Shown here piece after piece: positions 1-7,650 of a stretch of 44,565 bases of DNA. The notes beneath the pieces were generated by a model. That model searched no databases. It worked only from the letters and a program-made list of their open reading frames with translations, and was not told the DNA's origin. The stretch comes from Candidatus Magnetomicrobium cryptolimnococcus (lineage in GTDB: Bacteria; Nitrospirota; Thermodesulfovibrionia; Thermodesulfovibrionales; Magnetobacteriaceae), in contig JAGYWI010000024.1 of the NCBI GenBank assembly GCA_018606805.1, positions 1 to 44,565 of the forward strand, written 5' to 3'. The position numbers were made by a program, and so were the translations under genes. How positions within the stretch are numbered: the first letter of the stretch is position 1; the number at the start of each line of letters is the position of its first letter.

Positions 1-86
1 CCCATCCCGAACACGGTAGTTAAGTCCTCCAGGGCCGATGATACTTGGACTGCAAGGTCCTGGGAAAATAGGTCGCTGCCAGATAC
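1..86 (+). rRNA. rrf: 5S ribosomal RNA, 3' part
   Basis: The first bases carry the conserved 5S core CCCATCCCGAACACGG followed by the GTTAAG segment and a closing GGTCGCTGCCAG end. The 5' third of the gene lies outside the window. The 3' end is estimated from stem pairing and could be off by a few bases. It implies that a 16S-23S-5S operon lies upstream in the same orientation. Confidence 0.95.
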
Positions 87-107
87 AATATAACTAAATA
101 TAAATGA

Positions 108-143
108 GAAAAAAGCCCTTTGACTTTAAAGGGCTTTTTTTTT
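108..143 (+). terminator. Rho-independent terminator of the rRNA operon
   Basis: AAAGCCCTTT (112-121) pairs perfectly with AAAGGGCTTT (128-137) across a 6-nt loop, and a run of T follows. It sits about 25 bases after the 5S gene. Confidence 0.93.
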
Positions 144-163
144 ACCCTTTTTGTTAATATAGG

Positions 164-190
164 TTTGCAAACTTAATTAGTTTTTGTATA
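164..190 (-). repeat. Solo terminal inverted repeat of dispersed element R1
   Basis: Read on the minus strand, this stretch matches the TATACCAAAAC...TTTGCAAA end of the R1 elements with about three mismatches in 26 positions. No body or second end is recognisable beside it. It is probably the scar of a lost or decayed R1 copy between the rRNA terminator and the first gene. Confidence 0.55.
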
Positions 191-211
191 AAATAGAACA
201 GGTTGTGAGCC

Positions 212-952
212 GTGAAACATAGTCTTATACTTACATATCATAATATTGATAGTCCACCAAAATATGCTAACCTTAGTGGTTTGTATGTTAAGCCTTTTTG
301 TTTTAAAATGCAGATGTTTTATTTAAAGCAAAGAAATATTAACGTACTTAATATCAATGATATATATGCTTTCAAAAAAACATATAAAACAGGTATAGCG
401 ATAACTTTTGACGATGCTTATTTGGATTTTTATGAAAATGCCTATGAAATATTGATAAAATACAATTTCCCTGTTCATGTATTTGTTGTGACTGATAGAG
501 CGGGTAAGTATAATATGTGGGATTACGAAAGACTGAATGTGAAAAAAAGACTCCTTGATTGGGATAAAATCAGAGAAATTTCGGATATGGGAGTAAATAT
601 TGGCTCACATACCAAAACGCATCCGTCACTTATTAAAATTGCTCAAAACCAATTAATAGGCGAAATAATGGATTCTAAAAAAATAATTGAAGATAAGCTT
701 GGTAGAAAAGTTGACTGTTTTTGTTACCCTTATGGTGATTTTAACGATAAGGTGAAAGATATTGTAAAAGAAGCTGGTTATAAATATGCCTTGACAACTA
801 AAAAAGGAGCTATTTTGGATGCTGATGACCCACACGCTTTATCTAGAATATCAATTAAAAAAAATACTAATATAGTGTCATTTGTTTATAAAATTCATAC
901 AAATTATGATTTAAAAACGATGAAAAAAGACATGGAAGACAATTATCTATGA
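212..952 (+). CDS. Polysaccharide deacetylase family protein (CE4/NodB)
   Basis: A 246-aa protein of the NodB-homology carbohydrate esterase 4 family, which removes N- or O-acetyl groups from polysaccharides using a bound metal. The metal-binding motif TFDD lies near residue 65, with the downstream GSHTKTHPSL motif (H-x3-H) near residue 130 and the substrate-groove motif CYPYGDFN near residue 172. It starts with GTG (212). No signal peptide is seen, so it may act on a cytoplasmic or membrane-linked intermediate. Its stop overlaps the ATG of the next gene in ATGA, so the two are translationally coupled. With a GT4 glycosyltransferase as partner, a role in building surface polysaccharide or a glycolipid is likely; the actual substrate is unknown. 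Confidence 0.88.
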   Translation: MKHSLILTYHNIDSPPKYANLSGLYVKPFCFKMQMFYLKQRNINVLNINDIYAFKKTYKTGIAITFDDAYLDFYENAYEILIKYNFPVHVFVVTDRAGKYNMWDYERLNVKKRLLDWDKIREISDMGVNIGSHTKTHPSLIKIAQNQLIGEIMDSKKIIEDKLGRKVDCFCYPYGDFNDKVKDIVKEAGYKYALTTKKGAILDADDPHALSRISIKKNTNIVSFVYKIHTNYDLKTMKKDMEDNYL

Positions 953-2037
953 GTATATTAATTTTATGTGCAGGTAGCCCCGGTCGCTGGAGTGGAATAG
1001 AGATGCACTGTTTAAGCCTATCTAAAGGACTTAAAAAACTGGGTTATGATGTGTATATAGGTTGTCATAAAGATGGATATGTAAAAAAACAAGCTGTCGC
1101 CTTGGGATTAAAAACTAAAAACATACGGATTGCAAATGCAGTGGATATTTTAGGGCTTATTAAAGTAGCAAAAGCTGTTTACGATGCTCAGATAAAATAT
1201 GTAGTTATTAATTATGGTAGAGATTACTGGCCAATTATAATACTTTCAAAGATGTTGAATATAAAAAGCATTGTTATAAGGCATCAGATGAATCGTCTAA
1301 AAAACAAAACAAATCGTTTGCTTAATAGATATGCCGGGAAAGTAGTGGCTGTAAGTAACGCTGTGAGGGATGTCTTACTTAAAAGTGATATTGCTTATGA
1401 GAAGGTGGCTGTAATACATAATGGAATAGATATAGAGAGATTTAATCCAGATAGGGTTAATGTAAACGATGTTAGAGCAGAGCTTGGTATAAAAGACGGG
1501 GAGATTTTAATTGGAACTGCTTGTAGATTAAAAAAAGAAAAAGGGGTTTATGAGCTTTTAGAAGCCTTTAATATTTTATATAAACAAAATAATGCTAATA
1601 TCCGATTAATGTATGTTGGTGATGGCCCTGAAATGGTTGGTCTCAAAGAGCGTTCGGTAGAGTTAAATTTAATAAGCAAAATACTTTTACTAGGATATAG
1701 AGATGATATGGAGAAATTATATGCAGCAATGGATGTTTTTGTGCTTTCTTCAACAAGTTATGAGTCTTTTGGGCTAGTTATAGCTGAGGCAATGGCAATG
1801 AAAACCCCTGTGGTAGCAACAGCAACAGGTGGAGTGTGTGAAATTATAGAACATAATAGAAATGGATTACTTGTTGATATAAAAGATGTGGTAAGTCTGG
1901 CAAATAGTATAGAGCGTTTGATAAAAGATAAAGAGCTGTATAATAAGTTTATAATGGCTGGAAGAAAGATGGTTGAAGAGCGATTTACTCAAGAAAAAAT
2001 GGCTACTGCTTTTGTGAAGTGTCTCGTGGTGGAATAA
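949..2037 (+). CDS. GT4-family glycosyltransferase
   Basis: A 362-aa GT-B fold glycosyltransferase, full length for the family. It has an N-terminal acceptor domain with the early glycine-rich loop PGRWSGIEMH, the ICPxEK-like segment KKEKGVYELLEAF near residue 195, and the C-terminal nucleotide-sugar motif ESFGLVIAEAMA (E-x7-E type) near residue 275, followed by the PVVATATGG loop. These define retaining GT4 enzymes that use a nucleotide sugar. It overlaps the deacetylase gene by 4 bp and is the last gene before a strong hairpin at 2077-2120. It probably transfers one sugar in the pathway that the deacetylase edits. Donor and acceptor cannot be read from sequence. Confidence 0.92.
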   Translation: MSILILCAGSPGRWSGIEMHCLSLSKGLKKLGYDVYIGCHKDGYVKKQAVALGLKTKNIRIANAVDILGLIKVAKAVYDAQIKYVVINYGRDYWPIIILSKMLNIKSIVIRHQMNRLKNKTNRLLNRYAGKVVAVSNAVRDVLLKSDIAYEKVAVIHNGIDIERFNPDRVNVNDVRAELGIKDGEILIGTACRLKKEKGVYELLEAFNILYKQNNANIRLMYVGDGPEMVGLKERSVELNLISKILLLGYRDDMEKLYAAMDVFVLSSTSYESFGLVIAEAMAMKTPVVATATGGVCEIIEHNRNGLLVDIKDVVSLANSIERLIKDKELYNKFIMAGRKMVEERFTQEKMATAFVKCLVVE

Positions 2038-2056
2038 GCAAATAGATTACAAGCCA

Positions 2057-2125
2057 AAGTTTTTAGGAAAAGGGGTGCGGGGGAAGAATAGGGAGGTGCG
2101 CCTCCCTATTCTTCCCCCGCTCTTC
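2057..2125. terminator. R2-related hairpin, probable bidirectional terminator
   Basis: Twenty bases at 2077-2096 are perfectly complementary to 2101-2120 with only a TGCG loop, giving a very stable stem. The left flank (TTTTAGGAAAAGGGGTGCGG) resembles the edge of the R2 elements at 25170, 36371 and 42333. It lies between the convergent GT4 and tusA genes, so it could end transcription from both sides. Confidence 0.75.
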
Positions 2126-2236
2126 TATTTATTTATTATTTAACTGCTTTAACTTACTCCCACTCTTTTAGTGTATATCTTTTGTGCTCATATTTATTAA
2201 TTTAACCACATATTTTTTCTGTATTTTTTACATTTT

Positions 2237-2494
2237 TTAAGGCTTCTTTATATAAAGTTCCCAGTGGACTGGATCAGTTGTGTCAACTTTTACAGAATCA
2301 AAGTCATAATGTTCTTTAGCTGCATATTTTGGGATAGAATCCTCAGCCGAGGCCGGTGCATCACATAAAACCTTTAAAAGCGAACCCTCTGGCATCTTTT
2401 GCAGTTTTTTCTTTGTTAGAACAAGAGGATATGGGCATACTCTGCCCAAAACATCCAGAACTTCCGTAGGCTCTTGCGACCTTAAATCAGCCAT
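2237..2494 (-). CDS. tusA: TusA-family sulfurtransferase
   Basis: An 85-aa protein matching the usual TusA size. The catalytic CP motif is C20-P21 in GRVCPYPLVLTKKKL, followed by the alpha helix and the LKVLCDAP strand typical of the family. TusA carries sulfane sulfur as a persulfide on the Cys and hands it to DsrE/TusBCD-type partners. A strong ribosome binding site (GAGGAGG) sits 7 nt upstream of the ATG. It is the last gene of a minus-strand run with dsrH-, dsrE- and dsrF-like genes, which supports a sulfur relay feeding either thiolation of tRNA or dissimilatory sulfur metabolism. No dsrAB or hdr genes are visible here to decide between these. Confidence 0.93.
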   Translation of the reverse strand: MADLRSQEPTEVLDVLGRVCPYPLVLTKKKLQKMPEGSLLKVLCDAPASAEDSIPKYAAKEHYDFDSVKVDTTDPVHWELYIKKP

Positions 2495-2546
2495 TTAACT
2501 GCCTCCTCATATTTAAACTTTTTTTTCAAACAAACTTAATATTTTT

Positions 2547-2963
2547 TTAGAAATAGAGTATATGATTACTTTTTTCCATCTGCTGTAAAATGTCATCAAA
2601 TGGCACTATCTCCGACTGCATGTCAGCGCCAATGTCCTCAGCGTCCATTATAAGATTATCTTCCGATAGACCAAGCCTCTCCACATCTTCCTTGCAGATG
2701 AGCACCTTTATATCGGTTAAGAGGGCATTTTTAATGTGCATTTCAAGACTTGTTACACCGTAGCATTCAAGGGCTTTTTGGCCTTTCATACAGTTAAGTA
2801 CTCCATCACCAACAAAAGCTATTACGGGTTCTTCCATTTCATCATCTTCATCAAGGTGTATATCTACAGTTTGACTTGCTATTGCGTGTGTCAGTGCAAG
2901 TCTGGAGCTTTCTGCCTTATATGGCAACTTATCAACCATAAACAGAAACTTCTTTGATGCCAT
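2547..2963 (-). CDS. DsrE/DsrF-like family protein (DsrF/TusC position)
   Basis: A 138-aa protein with the DsrEFH-type Rossmann-like fold: an N-terminal strand KFLFMVDKLPY, a helix with SSRLALTHAIAS, and the family hallmark AFVGDGVLNCMKGQ near residue 50 with C58. Further cysteines are C67 and C90. The ATG is preceded by GGAGGTG. Its place between the dsrE-like and tusA genes is the place of dsrF/tusC in dsrEFH operons, and its length fits. It is slightly acidic-looped (LDEDDEMEE), which is unusual for TusC. The subunit identity rests on gene order more than on residues. Confidence 0.82.
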   Translation of the reverse strand: MASKKFLFMVDKLPYKAESSRLALTHAIASQTVDIHLDEDDEMEEPVIAFVGDGVLNCMKGQKALECYGVTSLEMHIKNALLTDIKVLICKEDVERLGLSEDNLIMDAEDIGADMQSEIVPFDDILQQMEKSNHILYF

Positions 2964-3323
2964 CTATTCACCTCCAATATGTATTACTCTGTCTGCTTTA
3001 AAACAACTAGCCAGGTACCAATCCATACTTTTCCTATCACACCCCTCAAGAAGGTCCTCTTTATGTTGCCCTCTAGCCTCTGCACAGGCTTCACAGGCAA
3101 CCATAGTCAGTCCACCTTTTATTAGGTCTGTTACAGGTTTTTCAAGGGATGAGTAATCCTGGAACTTACGCTGGCCTTTTTTTGACAACATTGTACCATT
3201 GCCTGAAAGCCATATGTCTACGTCATGGCCTTTTTTCCTTGCTGCTTCCGCTAATTTAACAGCAAAGTCAAGCGTCATTGAACCTATAAGAGATGAAAAG
3301 CAACCGATAGATAATTTCCCCAT
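2964..3323 (-). CDS. DsrE-type sulfur relay protein
   Basis: A 119-aa protein of the DsrE/TusD family. I place the start at the ATG at 3323 because AGGAGG lies 9 nt upstream. The motif ACEACAEARG places C77 and C80 where the sulfur-carrying Cys of DsrE/TusD sits. The preceding strand DVDIWLSGNG and the GGLTMVACEAC segment fit the fold. An annotation beginning at a farther-upstream start would add 14 unlikely residues. It stops directly against the DsrF-like start (no gap) and follows the TusB-like gene by 13 bp, so the three would form a DsrEFH-like complex that exchanges persulfide sulfur with TusA. Confidence 0.87.
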   Translation of the reverse strand: MGKLSIGCFSSLIGSMTLDFAVKLAEAARKKGHDVDIWLSGNGTMLSKKGQRKFQDYSSLEKPVTDLIKGGLTMVACEACAEARGQHKEDLLEGCDRKSMDWYLASCFKADRVIHIGGE

Positions 3324-3336
3324 CCTAAGTAACCTC

Positions 3337-3633
3337 CTATAACCAAATAAATTTTTCATAGTCATTAAATACTAAGTCCACTAACCCGCCATAATCAACA
3401 ACTTTTACCTTACTATCAATACCAGATGGGTCTAACCCACGACTTTGCAAGTCCTCCGATAGGGCATAGACCTCTGTCCCTTTGTCTAACACAGAAGATT
3501 TAACCCCCTTTTCCTTAATCGTTGCATTGTATACGCCGTTTTGTACAAGTATTATTCCGACCTTATCTGCTTTCAATCTGTCAAGGGTATCGTTTTGTTT
3601 TGTGTATTGATTAACAAAGACCCCTAATTTCAT
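3337..3633 (-). CDS. DsrH/TusB-like subunit of a sulfur relay complex
   Basis: A 98-aa protein, the normal size of TusB/DsrH. It has the LKADKVGIILVQNGVY segment (residues 20-35) that corresponds to the family's 'LLIQDGVY' motif, and the C-terminal DYGGLVDLVFNDYEKFIWL. It contains no cysteine, so like other TusB proteins it would be structural rather than a sulfur carrier. The start at 3633 follows a G-rich ribosome binding site; a longer reading frame exists but has no supporting signal. It is the first gene of the four-gene sulfur relay operon, read from the promoter at 3676-3705. Confidence 0.8.
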   Translation of the reverse strand: MKLGVFVNQYTKQNDTLDRLKADKVGIILVQNGVYNATIKEKGVKSSVLDKGTEVYALSEDLQSRGLDPSGIDSKVKVVDYGGLVDLVFNDYEKFIWL

Positions 3634-3675
3634 ACATGCACCCCCGTTTTTATTATTATAATTATATTTATATTG

Positions 3676-3705
3676 TTTATACCAATTAACCCTCTTATTT
3701 GTCAA
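3676..3705 (-). promoter_or_regulatory. Sigma-70 type promoter of the sulfur relay operon
   Basis: On the minus strand TTGACA (3705-3700) is followed after 18 bases by TATAAA (3681-3676). This is about 40 bases before the start at 3633. The match to consensus is good and no other candidate is closer. Confidence 0.65.
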
Positions 3706-3863
3706 TACTAATTAATACTAACATATTTCATATGTTTATCTCTATAATTTAGATGAAGAAAAAATTGGAGCGCTTTAAGTAAATTTATCTTTTTACATAT
3801 TTAATATAAATGATATAAAATAATAAAAAGACTATCAAAGTCTAATTGTAGGGGGTAAAGACA

Positions 3864-5624
3864 ATGTATTTAAGAGCTAAGAATTTTTGGTGTTGTTTTA
3901 TTGTGATGGTGTTTTTAATTATCAGCACTTTTCCTTTAAACGCAGAAGAACCTAATAATGTTTATGGCGATATTTCCCAGAATCTTTCGATAAATAGCAA
4001 GGCTCTTTATTCAAAGAAGAGTGCTGCATATCAAGACAAAGAAGGGCAGATAGAAAATAAGCACAGGTCTATGTCTTTGGAGGATTTGACTAAATTGGTC
4101 TCCGGTGATTTACTATCTGCTGAGGCTATTAACAAATATTCATGCCCTGATAATCTTTCAGAGGTGGCAGCAGCGCGTAAGGTTGTTCAGTTTATTGAAA
4201 ATACCTATTACGAGTGGGATGAATATGAAAAGATAGCTAATAACGGTAGTCTTGAGTTTTTTTGTATTAAAATGAAAGCACCGCAAAGTAAGCTTTTAAC
4301 TCAGTACGAAGCTCAAGTGCTTTTAAGTGCGTCTGGCCTTTGGATGGAACAGGCTAATAGTGCTACCGGTGGTAATAATGAAGAGAACTATTCCTTACCG
4401 GGGGCTGTTATTCTACCCAGTGATAGCCCTTCATTAAAAAACTTGGTGCCTGTTAAAGAGTATGACAATCAATTATCAAGAAATGTTATCGGTACGGATG
4501 AAAGAGAGCGTGTTGCTTCTTATAAGGTTATGCAGTATCCATGGAATACCATTTCGTTTGCAAGCATTTGGGCTAGTAGCGATACGGAGTATGCCTCGAT
4601 GCGTGCTACGGCATTTTTGGTGGGACCGTATGTGGCATTTACGTGCGGACACGTTGTATATTTATCCGAGGACAACGATGGCGACGGGGCATGTAACGTA
4701 GAAGGTTTTGCTGCTCAGATAGACCTATCACCCGGCCAGTATCAGTCATCAGAGGGCGCTGATGTTATACAAAATTACGGTACGCTCTCAAGTGTTGAGT
4801 TATCGGCTAATTCTTCATATACTGATATTATTGATGCTGATTGTAATGACACGGAACAATATAATTATGACTTAGGCGCTTTGTTTCTTGATTCGTATTT
4901 TGCTCAGATTTCAACGTATATGCCTATTGAATTTGATTATACACCAAACTATATAAATATCGCAGGCTATCCGTTATCTGCAAAAAATGATGAAGAAACT
5001 TATTCGTTGTGGTATTCTAAAGGTTACACGGATAGTACAGATACTAATATGTTATCTTATAAGGCTGATACATCAGGTGGTATGAGTGGAAGCCCAGTGT
5101 GGGTTTATAATCCCTATACGGCTCAACGCCGCGTTGTTGCCGTTCACTGTATGGGCGGAGAAACCTCTAATGGTGCCACACGCTTTGTCTCTGATAATTA
5201 TGATTTAGTAACTGAATGGTTGCAGTGGGTGCCAGGTCAAGAGCCCTCCATTTCACATACCCTTACACCGCCTTCATCAACTACCGCATATAAGGGGGAT
5301 GTTATTGGCCCATTTTATTCTTCTGTTGTAAATAACACTAACGATATATACTATTTTTACCCGTGCATTATAACACCAGTGGGCTCTACTATGTGTTTAA
5401 ATCAGTTTGCTGTCTATCCGGGGGATTCTTTATCAAACGATGATTTTTATCTGTATATACCGTATGCTGCTCAGTCCGGTACTACTAATTTTTGTGAATA
5501 TATCTACGATAATATTGGTACGCTGACAAGCTCGGAGTGTTTCTCCTTTGAAGTGTCTTCCTCTTCTGAAGATGAAGGGATACGTTTTTCTGATGCGTGG
5601 AAATTTAGTAGGGAATATAAATGA
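3864..5624 (+). CDS. Secreted trypsin-like (V8/glutamyl-endopeptidase type) serine protease
   Basis: A 586-aa exported protein. Residues 1-28 form a signal peptide (hydrophobic core VMVFLIISTFPLNA). After a 200-residue pro- or accessory region comes a chymotrypsin-fold domain with the catalytic His in AFTCGHVV (about residue 262), the Asp in NYDLGALF (about 334) and the Ser in GGMSGSPVW (about 409). The TCGHVV and SGSPVW forms resemble V8-like and glutamyl endopeptidases. A C-terminal tail of ~150 residues rich in Ser, Thr and Tyr follows (from about 450) and may be a beta-sandwich. The start ATG follows GGGGG 10 nt upstream, and a clean terminator follows. It stands alone; substrate and final location (periplasm or outside) are unknown. 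Confidence 0.85.
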   Translation: MYLRAKNFWCCFIVMVFLIISTFPLNAEEPNNVYGDISQNLSINSKALYSKKSAAYQDKEGQIENKHRSMSLEDLTKLVSGDLLSAEAINKYSCPDNLSEVAAARKVVQFIENTYYEWDEYEKIANNGSLEFFCIKMKAPQSKLLTQYEAQVLLSASGLWMEQANSATGGNNEENYSLPGAVILPSDSPSLKNLVPVKEYDNQLSRNVIGTDERERVASYKVMQYPWNTISFASIWASSDTEYASMRATAFLVGPYVAFTCGHVVYLSEDNDGDGACNVEGFAAQIDLSPGQYQSSEGADVIQNYGTLSSVELSANSSYTDIIDADCNDTEQYNYDLGALFLDSYFAQISTYMPIEFDYTPNYINIAGYPLSAKNDEETYSLWYSKGYTDSTDTNMLSYKADTSGGMSGSPVWVYNPYTAQRRVVAVHCMGGETSNGATRFVSDNYDLVTEWLQWVPGQEPSISHTLTPPSSTTAYKGDVIGPFYSSVVNNTNDIYYFYPCIITPVGSTMCLNQFAVYPGDSLSNDDFYLYIPYAAQSGTTNFCEYIYDNIGTLTSSECFSFEVSSSSEDEGIRFSDAWKFSREYK

Positions 5625-5641
5625 TTTAGAGAATGTACACA

Positions 5642-5670
5642 AGCCCCGTAGTGCATGCTACGGGGTTTTA
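5642..5670 (+). terminator. Rho-independent terminator after the protease gene
   Basis: CCCCGTAG (5644-5651) pairs with CTACGGGG (5658-5665) over a 6-nt loop and runs into TTTTA. It begins 20 bases after the protease stop codon. Confidence 0.88.
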
Positions 5671-5714
5671 TGTACAAACCAAGTATAAGACTACGAAAAG
5701 GTGTTTGAAATATT

Positions 5715-5817
5715 ATGTTGAAAAGGCTATTTAATTTAGGTAATAGCGATAGCAAAGAAGTAAACTGCAATGACACGCGAAACGTCTGAGTAAAGCTTGA
5801 TTGGTTCAGTGTGAACC
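5715..5817 (+). other. In-frame upstream extension of the two-CW gene, ending in UGA, with hairpin
   Basis: An ATG at 5715 opens 24 codons (MLKRLFNLGNSDSKEV...) that end at TGA 5787-5789. The same frame continues without another stop through VKLDWFSVNRPIDLPKAVRAM into the two-CW protein. A hairpin with TTGGTTC (5801-5807) against GAACCGA (5813-5819) and loop AGTGT begins 12 nt after the TGA. Either the TGA is a nonsense mutation in a once longer gene, or it is decoded (see findings). An AAGGTG lies 11 nt before the ATG. Confidence 0.5.
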
Positions 5818-5849
5818 GACCTATAGATTTACCAAAGGCAGTCAGGGCC

Positions 5850-6143
5850 ATGAACTGTTGGGAGTTTAGCGACTGTGGAAGGCAGCCAGGGGGGAAAAAT
5901 GCTACAAGGCGTGGCATATGTCCAGCCTCTACGCTACAGGAAGCTAATGGCTTTTTGGGTGGTAAAAACGGTGGACGTGCCTGTGCGTTTATTATAGGCT
6001 CTTTCTGTGCTGCTACTATTAAAGGGACAAAGAAGGACATGACTAAGAACTGCCTTGAGTGTGATTTTTTTCTTTTATTAAAAGGTTATTATGGTTACAA
6101 AATGTCTATTGCGTCTTTTGTAAAACATGTAAGGGGTGGTTAA
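5850..6143 (+). CDS. Cysteine-rich two-CW domain protein
   Basis: A 97-aa protein from the ATG at 5850. It shows the ordered Cys/Trp/Gly pattern of the small two-CW proteins found in sulfur- and metal-respiring bacteria: MNCWEFSDCGRQPGG, then GICPAST, GGKNGGRAC, GSFCAAT and NCLECDFF. The seven or so conserved cysteines suggest metal or Fe-S binding, but no function is established. The frame is open upstream to 5790 (a GTG at 5811 is also possible), and the in-frame residues DWFSVNRPIDLPKAVRA look like genuine coding sequence, so the true start may be earlier. A weak hairpin at 6236-6255 lies downstream. Confidence 0.75.
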   Translation: MNCWEFSDCGRQPGGKNATRRGICPASTLQEANGFLGGKNGGRACAFIIGSFCAATIKGTKKDMTKNCLECDFFLLLKGYYGYKMSIASFVKHVRGG

Positions 6144-6748
6144 TATTTGTAAGGGGTAGGTTATTTATTAACGCCACAAAGCGTATTACGAAATAAATAA
6201 AATAGTTTTTTCAATATCTACTGCAAACAAAAAGTGGATCCCCTTTCGGGGACCCTATATAGTTCATCTTACTAAAGAAGGAGGGAGTCGCTTTCATGCT
6301 TTATAAACCATAAAACCTAATATTCTAATCATAATTATACTTTATCATTTTTACAGCTTACCGTCTTATGTATAATTATCGGAGAGGGGGTGATATTACT
6401 TTAGTTTTTTAGCTATAATGTTATAATATATTTGTTATTTAGCTACTTAAAAATTAAAAGTAAATTAATACTTTAATTTCTATATATTTAGTTTTTAATT
6501 ATTTTTTAGGCTTATTTTACCTAATTATAAATATAAATAAAAACACTATTTATAATATAGGCCAGTTTAAATACAAAAGTTCTTTGCTAAATAATGTCTT
6601 CTAATGTAGATATTTTTATCCTATGGTATTTGTCATAGCCCACTTTCTCTTGTATTGATTTTTATATTTAAATTGACATATTATATTAATAATAGGTATT
6701 GGAATGAGTCAAGAAGTGAGAATCTGTAACTAAAGTAAGGAGGTGTTT
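6144..6748. other. Gene-free AT-rich stretch
   Basis: About 600 bases without a supportable gene. It holds a hairpin (GGATCCCC 6236-6243, loop TTTC, GGGGACCC 6248-6255, one mismatch) without a clear T run, and a strong Shine-Dalgarno (AAGGAGGGAGT) before an ATG at 6296 that opens only five codons. The latter looks like the start of a decayed gene. Otherwise I see only AT-rich filler. Confidence 0.5.
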
Positions 6749-6955
6749 ATGGTTTCCAAAATTATAACTTTAGTTGGTGAATCCCCAAATAGTTGGGAGG
6801 AGGCAACTACAAATATTATAAGGGAGGCACAAAACAGCTTAAGGGGTATTACTCGTATTAGGGTTACAGAGTTTGATGTAAAAATGAAAGATGATGGACA
6901 TGTGGATACCTTTAGGGTAAAGGCAGAAGTATCTTTTAAGGTGGAATCAAGGTAA
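6749..6955 (+). CDS. Dodecin family flavin-binding protein
   Basis: A 68-aa protein, exactly dodecin size. It has the family start KIITLVGESPNSWEEAT, where the Trp in NSWEEA is the residue that stacks on flavin, and the ending VKAEVSFKVE. Dodecins form hollow dodecamers that store or buffer riboflavin, FMN or FAD. The ATG at 6749 has AGGAGG 5 nt upstream, which makes it preferable to the in-frame GTG at 6743. It stands alone and converges on the rloB-like gene. Confidence 0.92.
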   Translation: MVSKIITLVGESPNSWEEATTNIIREAQNSLRGITRIRVTEFDVKMKDDGHVDTFRVKAEVSFKVESR

Positions 6956-7029
6956 GGTGAGGTTTTAGAATATCTATACATAATAATAACTGGATTGATA
7001 ATAGTGTTGTTTGAAAAGTGGAAAAATAG

Positions 7030-7647
7030 TTAAATGGCCGTAGGCTTTAGGGCTTGCGGCCATATTATGCGCTCTACCAGTTTATAGACTGTGGTGCCTG
7101 TTTTTCTTGGCCAATCGTCGGAAGGAGGGTTATCGAGTTGTTTAGCTCGCTTAATGGCTGTTGTAATCATACCATCATCAATTTGATTTGCCTCAATGCT
7201 TTTATTGTAGTCGGGTAAATACTTTTTTAGCCTTTCAGAACAATCTCTGGAGCTTGTGATTCTATGGCCTGCTTCAAAGTGAAGCAAAAGCCAGTATTCA
7301 AATTTTGGATTACTTAAAGCAAATCCATAATTGTCTCTTGTTTTTGACCAGTCGTGTAGTTTATTCAGTTGCTCGTCTTGCCAGTTATCTTTGTCAACTA
7401 CTAGCCATGCTTCATCGGTTTCTTTTAGTTGTTCTTCTTTAAGGTGATTTTTCATAGTTTTTAACACGTAGTGAGGTGAGCTTTTATTGCCTTTGAGGCA
7501 TTTTATTTGTATAATGGGTGGTGCCATTGTTTTGAGAATAGTAAAATACTGATGTTCTGTCTTAGCACCCTCAACAGCAATAATGAAGAGTTTCTTGTAT
7601 TCGCGCTCACCTGTTGGCCGTGTAAGTTCTCTTCTTTTTAACGGCAT
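7030..7647 (-). CDS. RloB family protein (AbiL-type defence partner)
   Basis: A 205-aa RloB-family protein. Near the N terminus FIIAVEGAKTE places a conserved Glu (E26) and VVDKD (residues 83-87) a D-x-D pair, the spacing and context of a Toprim-like nuclease core. NPKFEYWLLLHFE (113-125) is the other family hallmark. It lies 3 bp downstream of the ATPase gene and must be cotranscribed. RloA/RloB pairs occur next to restriction systems, and the lactococcal abortive-infection system AbiL is built of an equivalent pair. A role in phage defence is therefore likely, with RloB as putative nuclease effector. No restriction genes are visible here. Confidence 0.85.
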   Translation of the reverse strand: MPLKRRELTRPTGEREYKKLFIIAVEGAKTEHQYFTILKTMAPPIIQIKCLKGNKSSPHYVLKTMKNHLKEEQLKETDEAWLVVDKDNWQDEQLNKLHDWSKTRDNYGFALSNPKFEYWLLLHFEAGHRITSSRDCSERLKKYLPDYNKSIEANQIDDGMITTAIKRAKQLDNPPSDDWPRKTGTTVYKLVERIIWPQALKPTAI

Positions 7648-7650
7648 AAC

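Noticed and set aside
5730-5830. Possible c-di-GMP riboswitch before the two-CW gene
   Set aside because: The GEMM core bases and paired helices were not found; the region reads better as coding sequence with a UGA.
5504-6040. 178-codon minus frame opposite the protease end and the two-CW gene
   Set aside because: It overlaps two recognisable genes and a terminator, and the product resembles no family.
6290-6315. Five-codon ORF after a strong Shine-Dalgarno as a leader peptide
   Set aside because: No regulated gene or attenuator follows for over 400 bases; more likely the start of a decayed gene.
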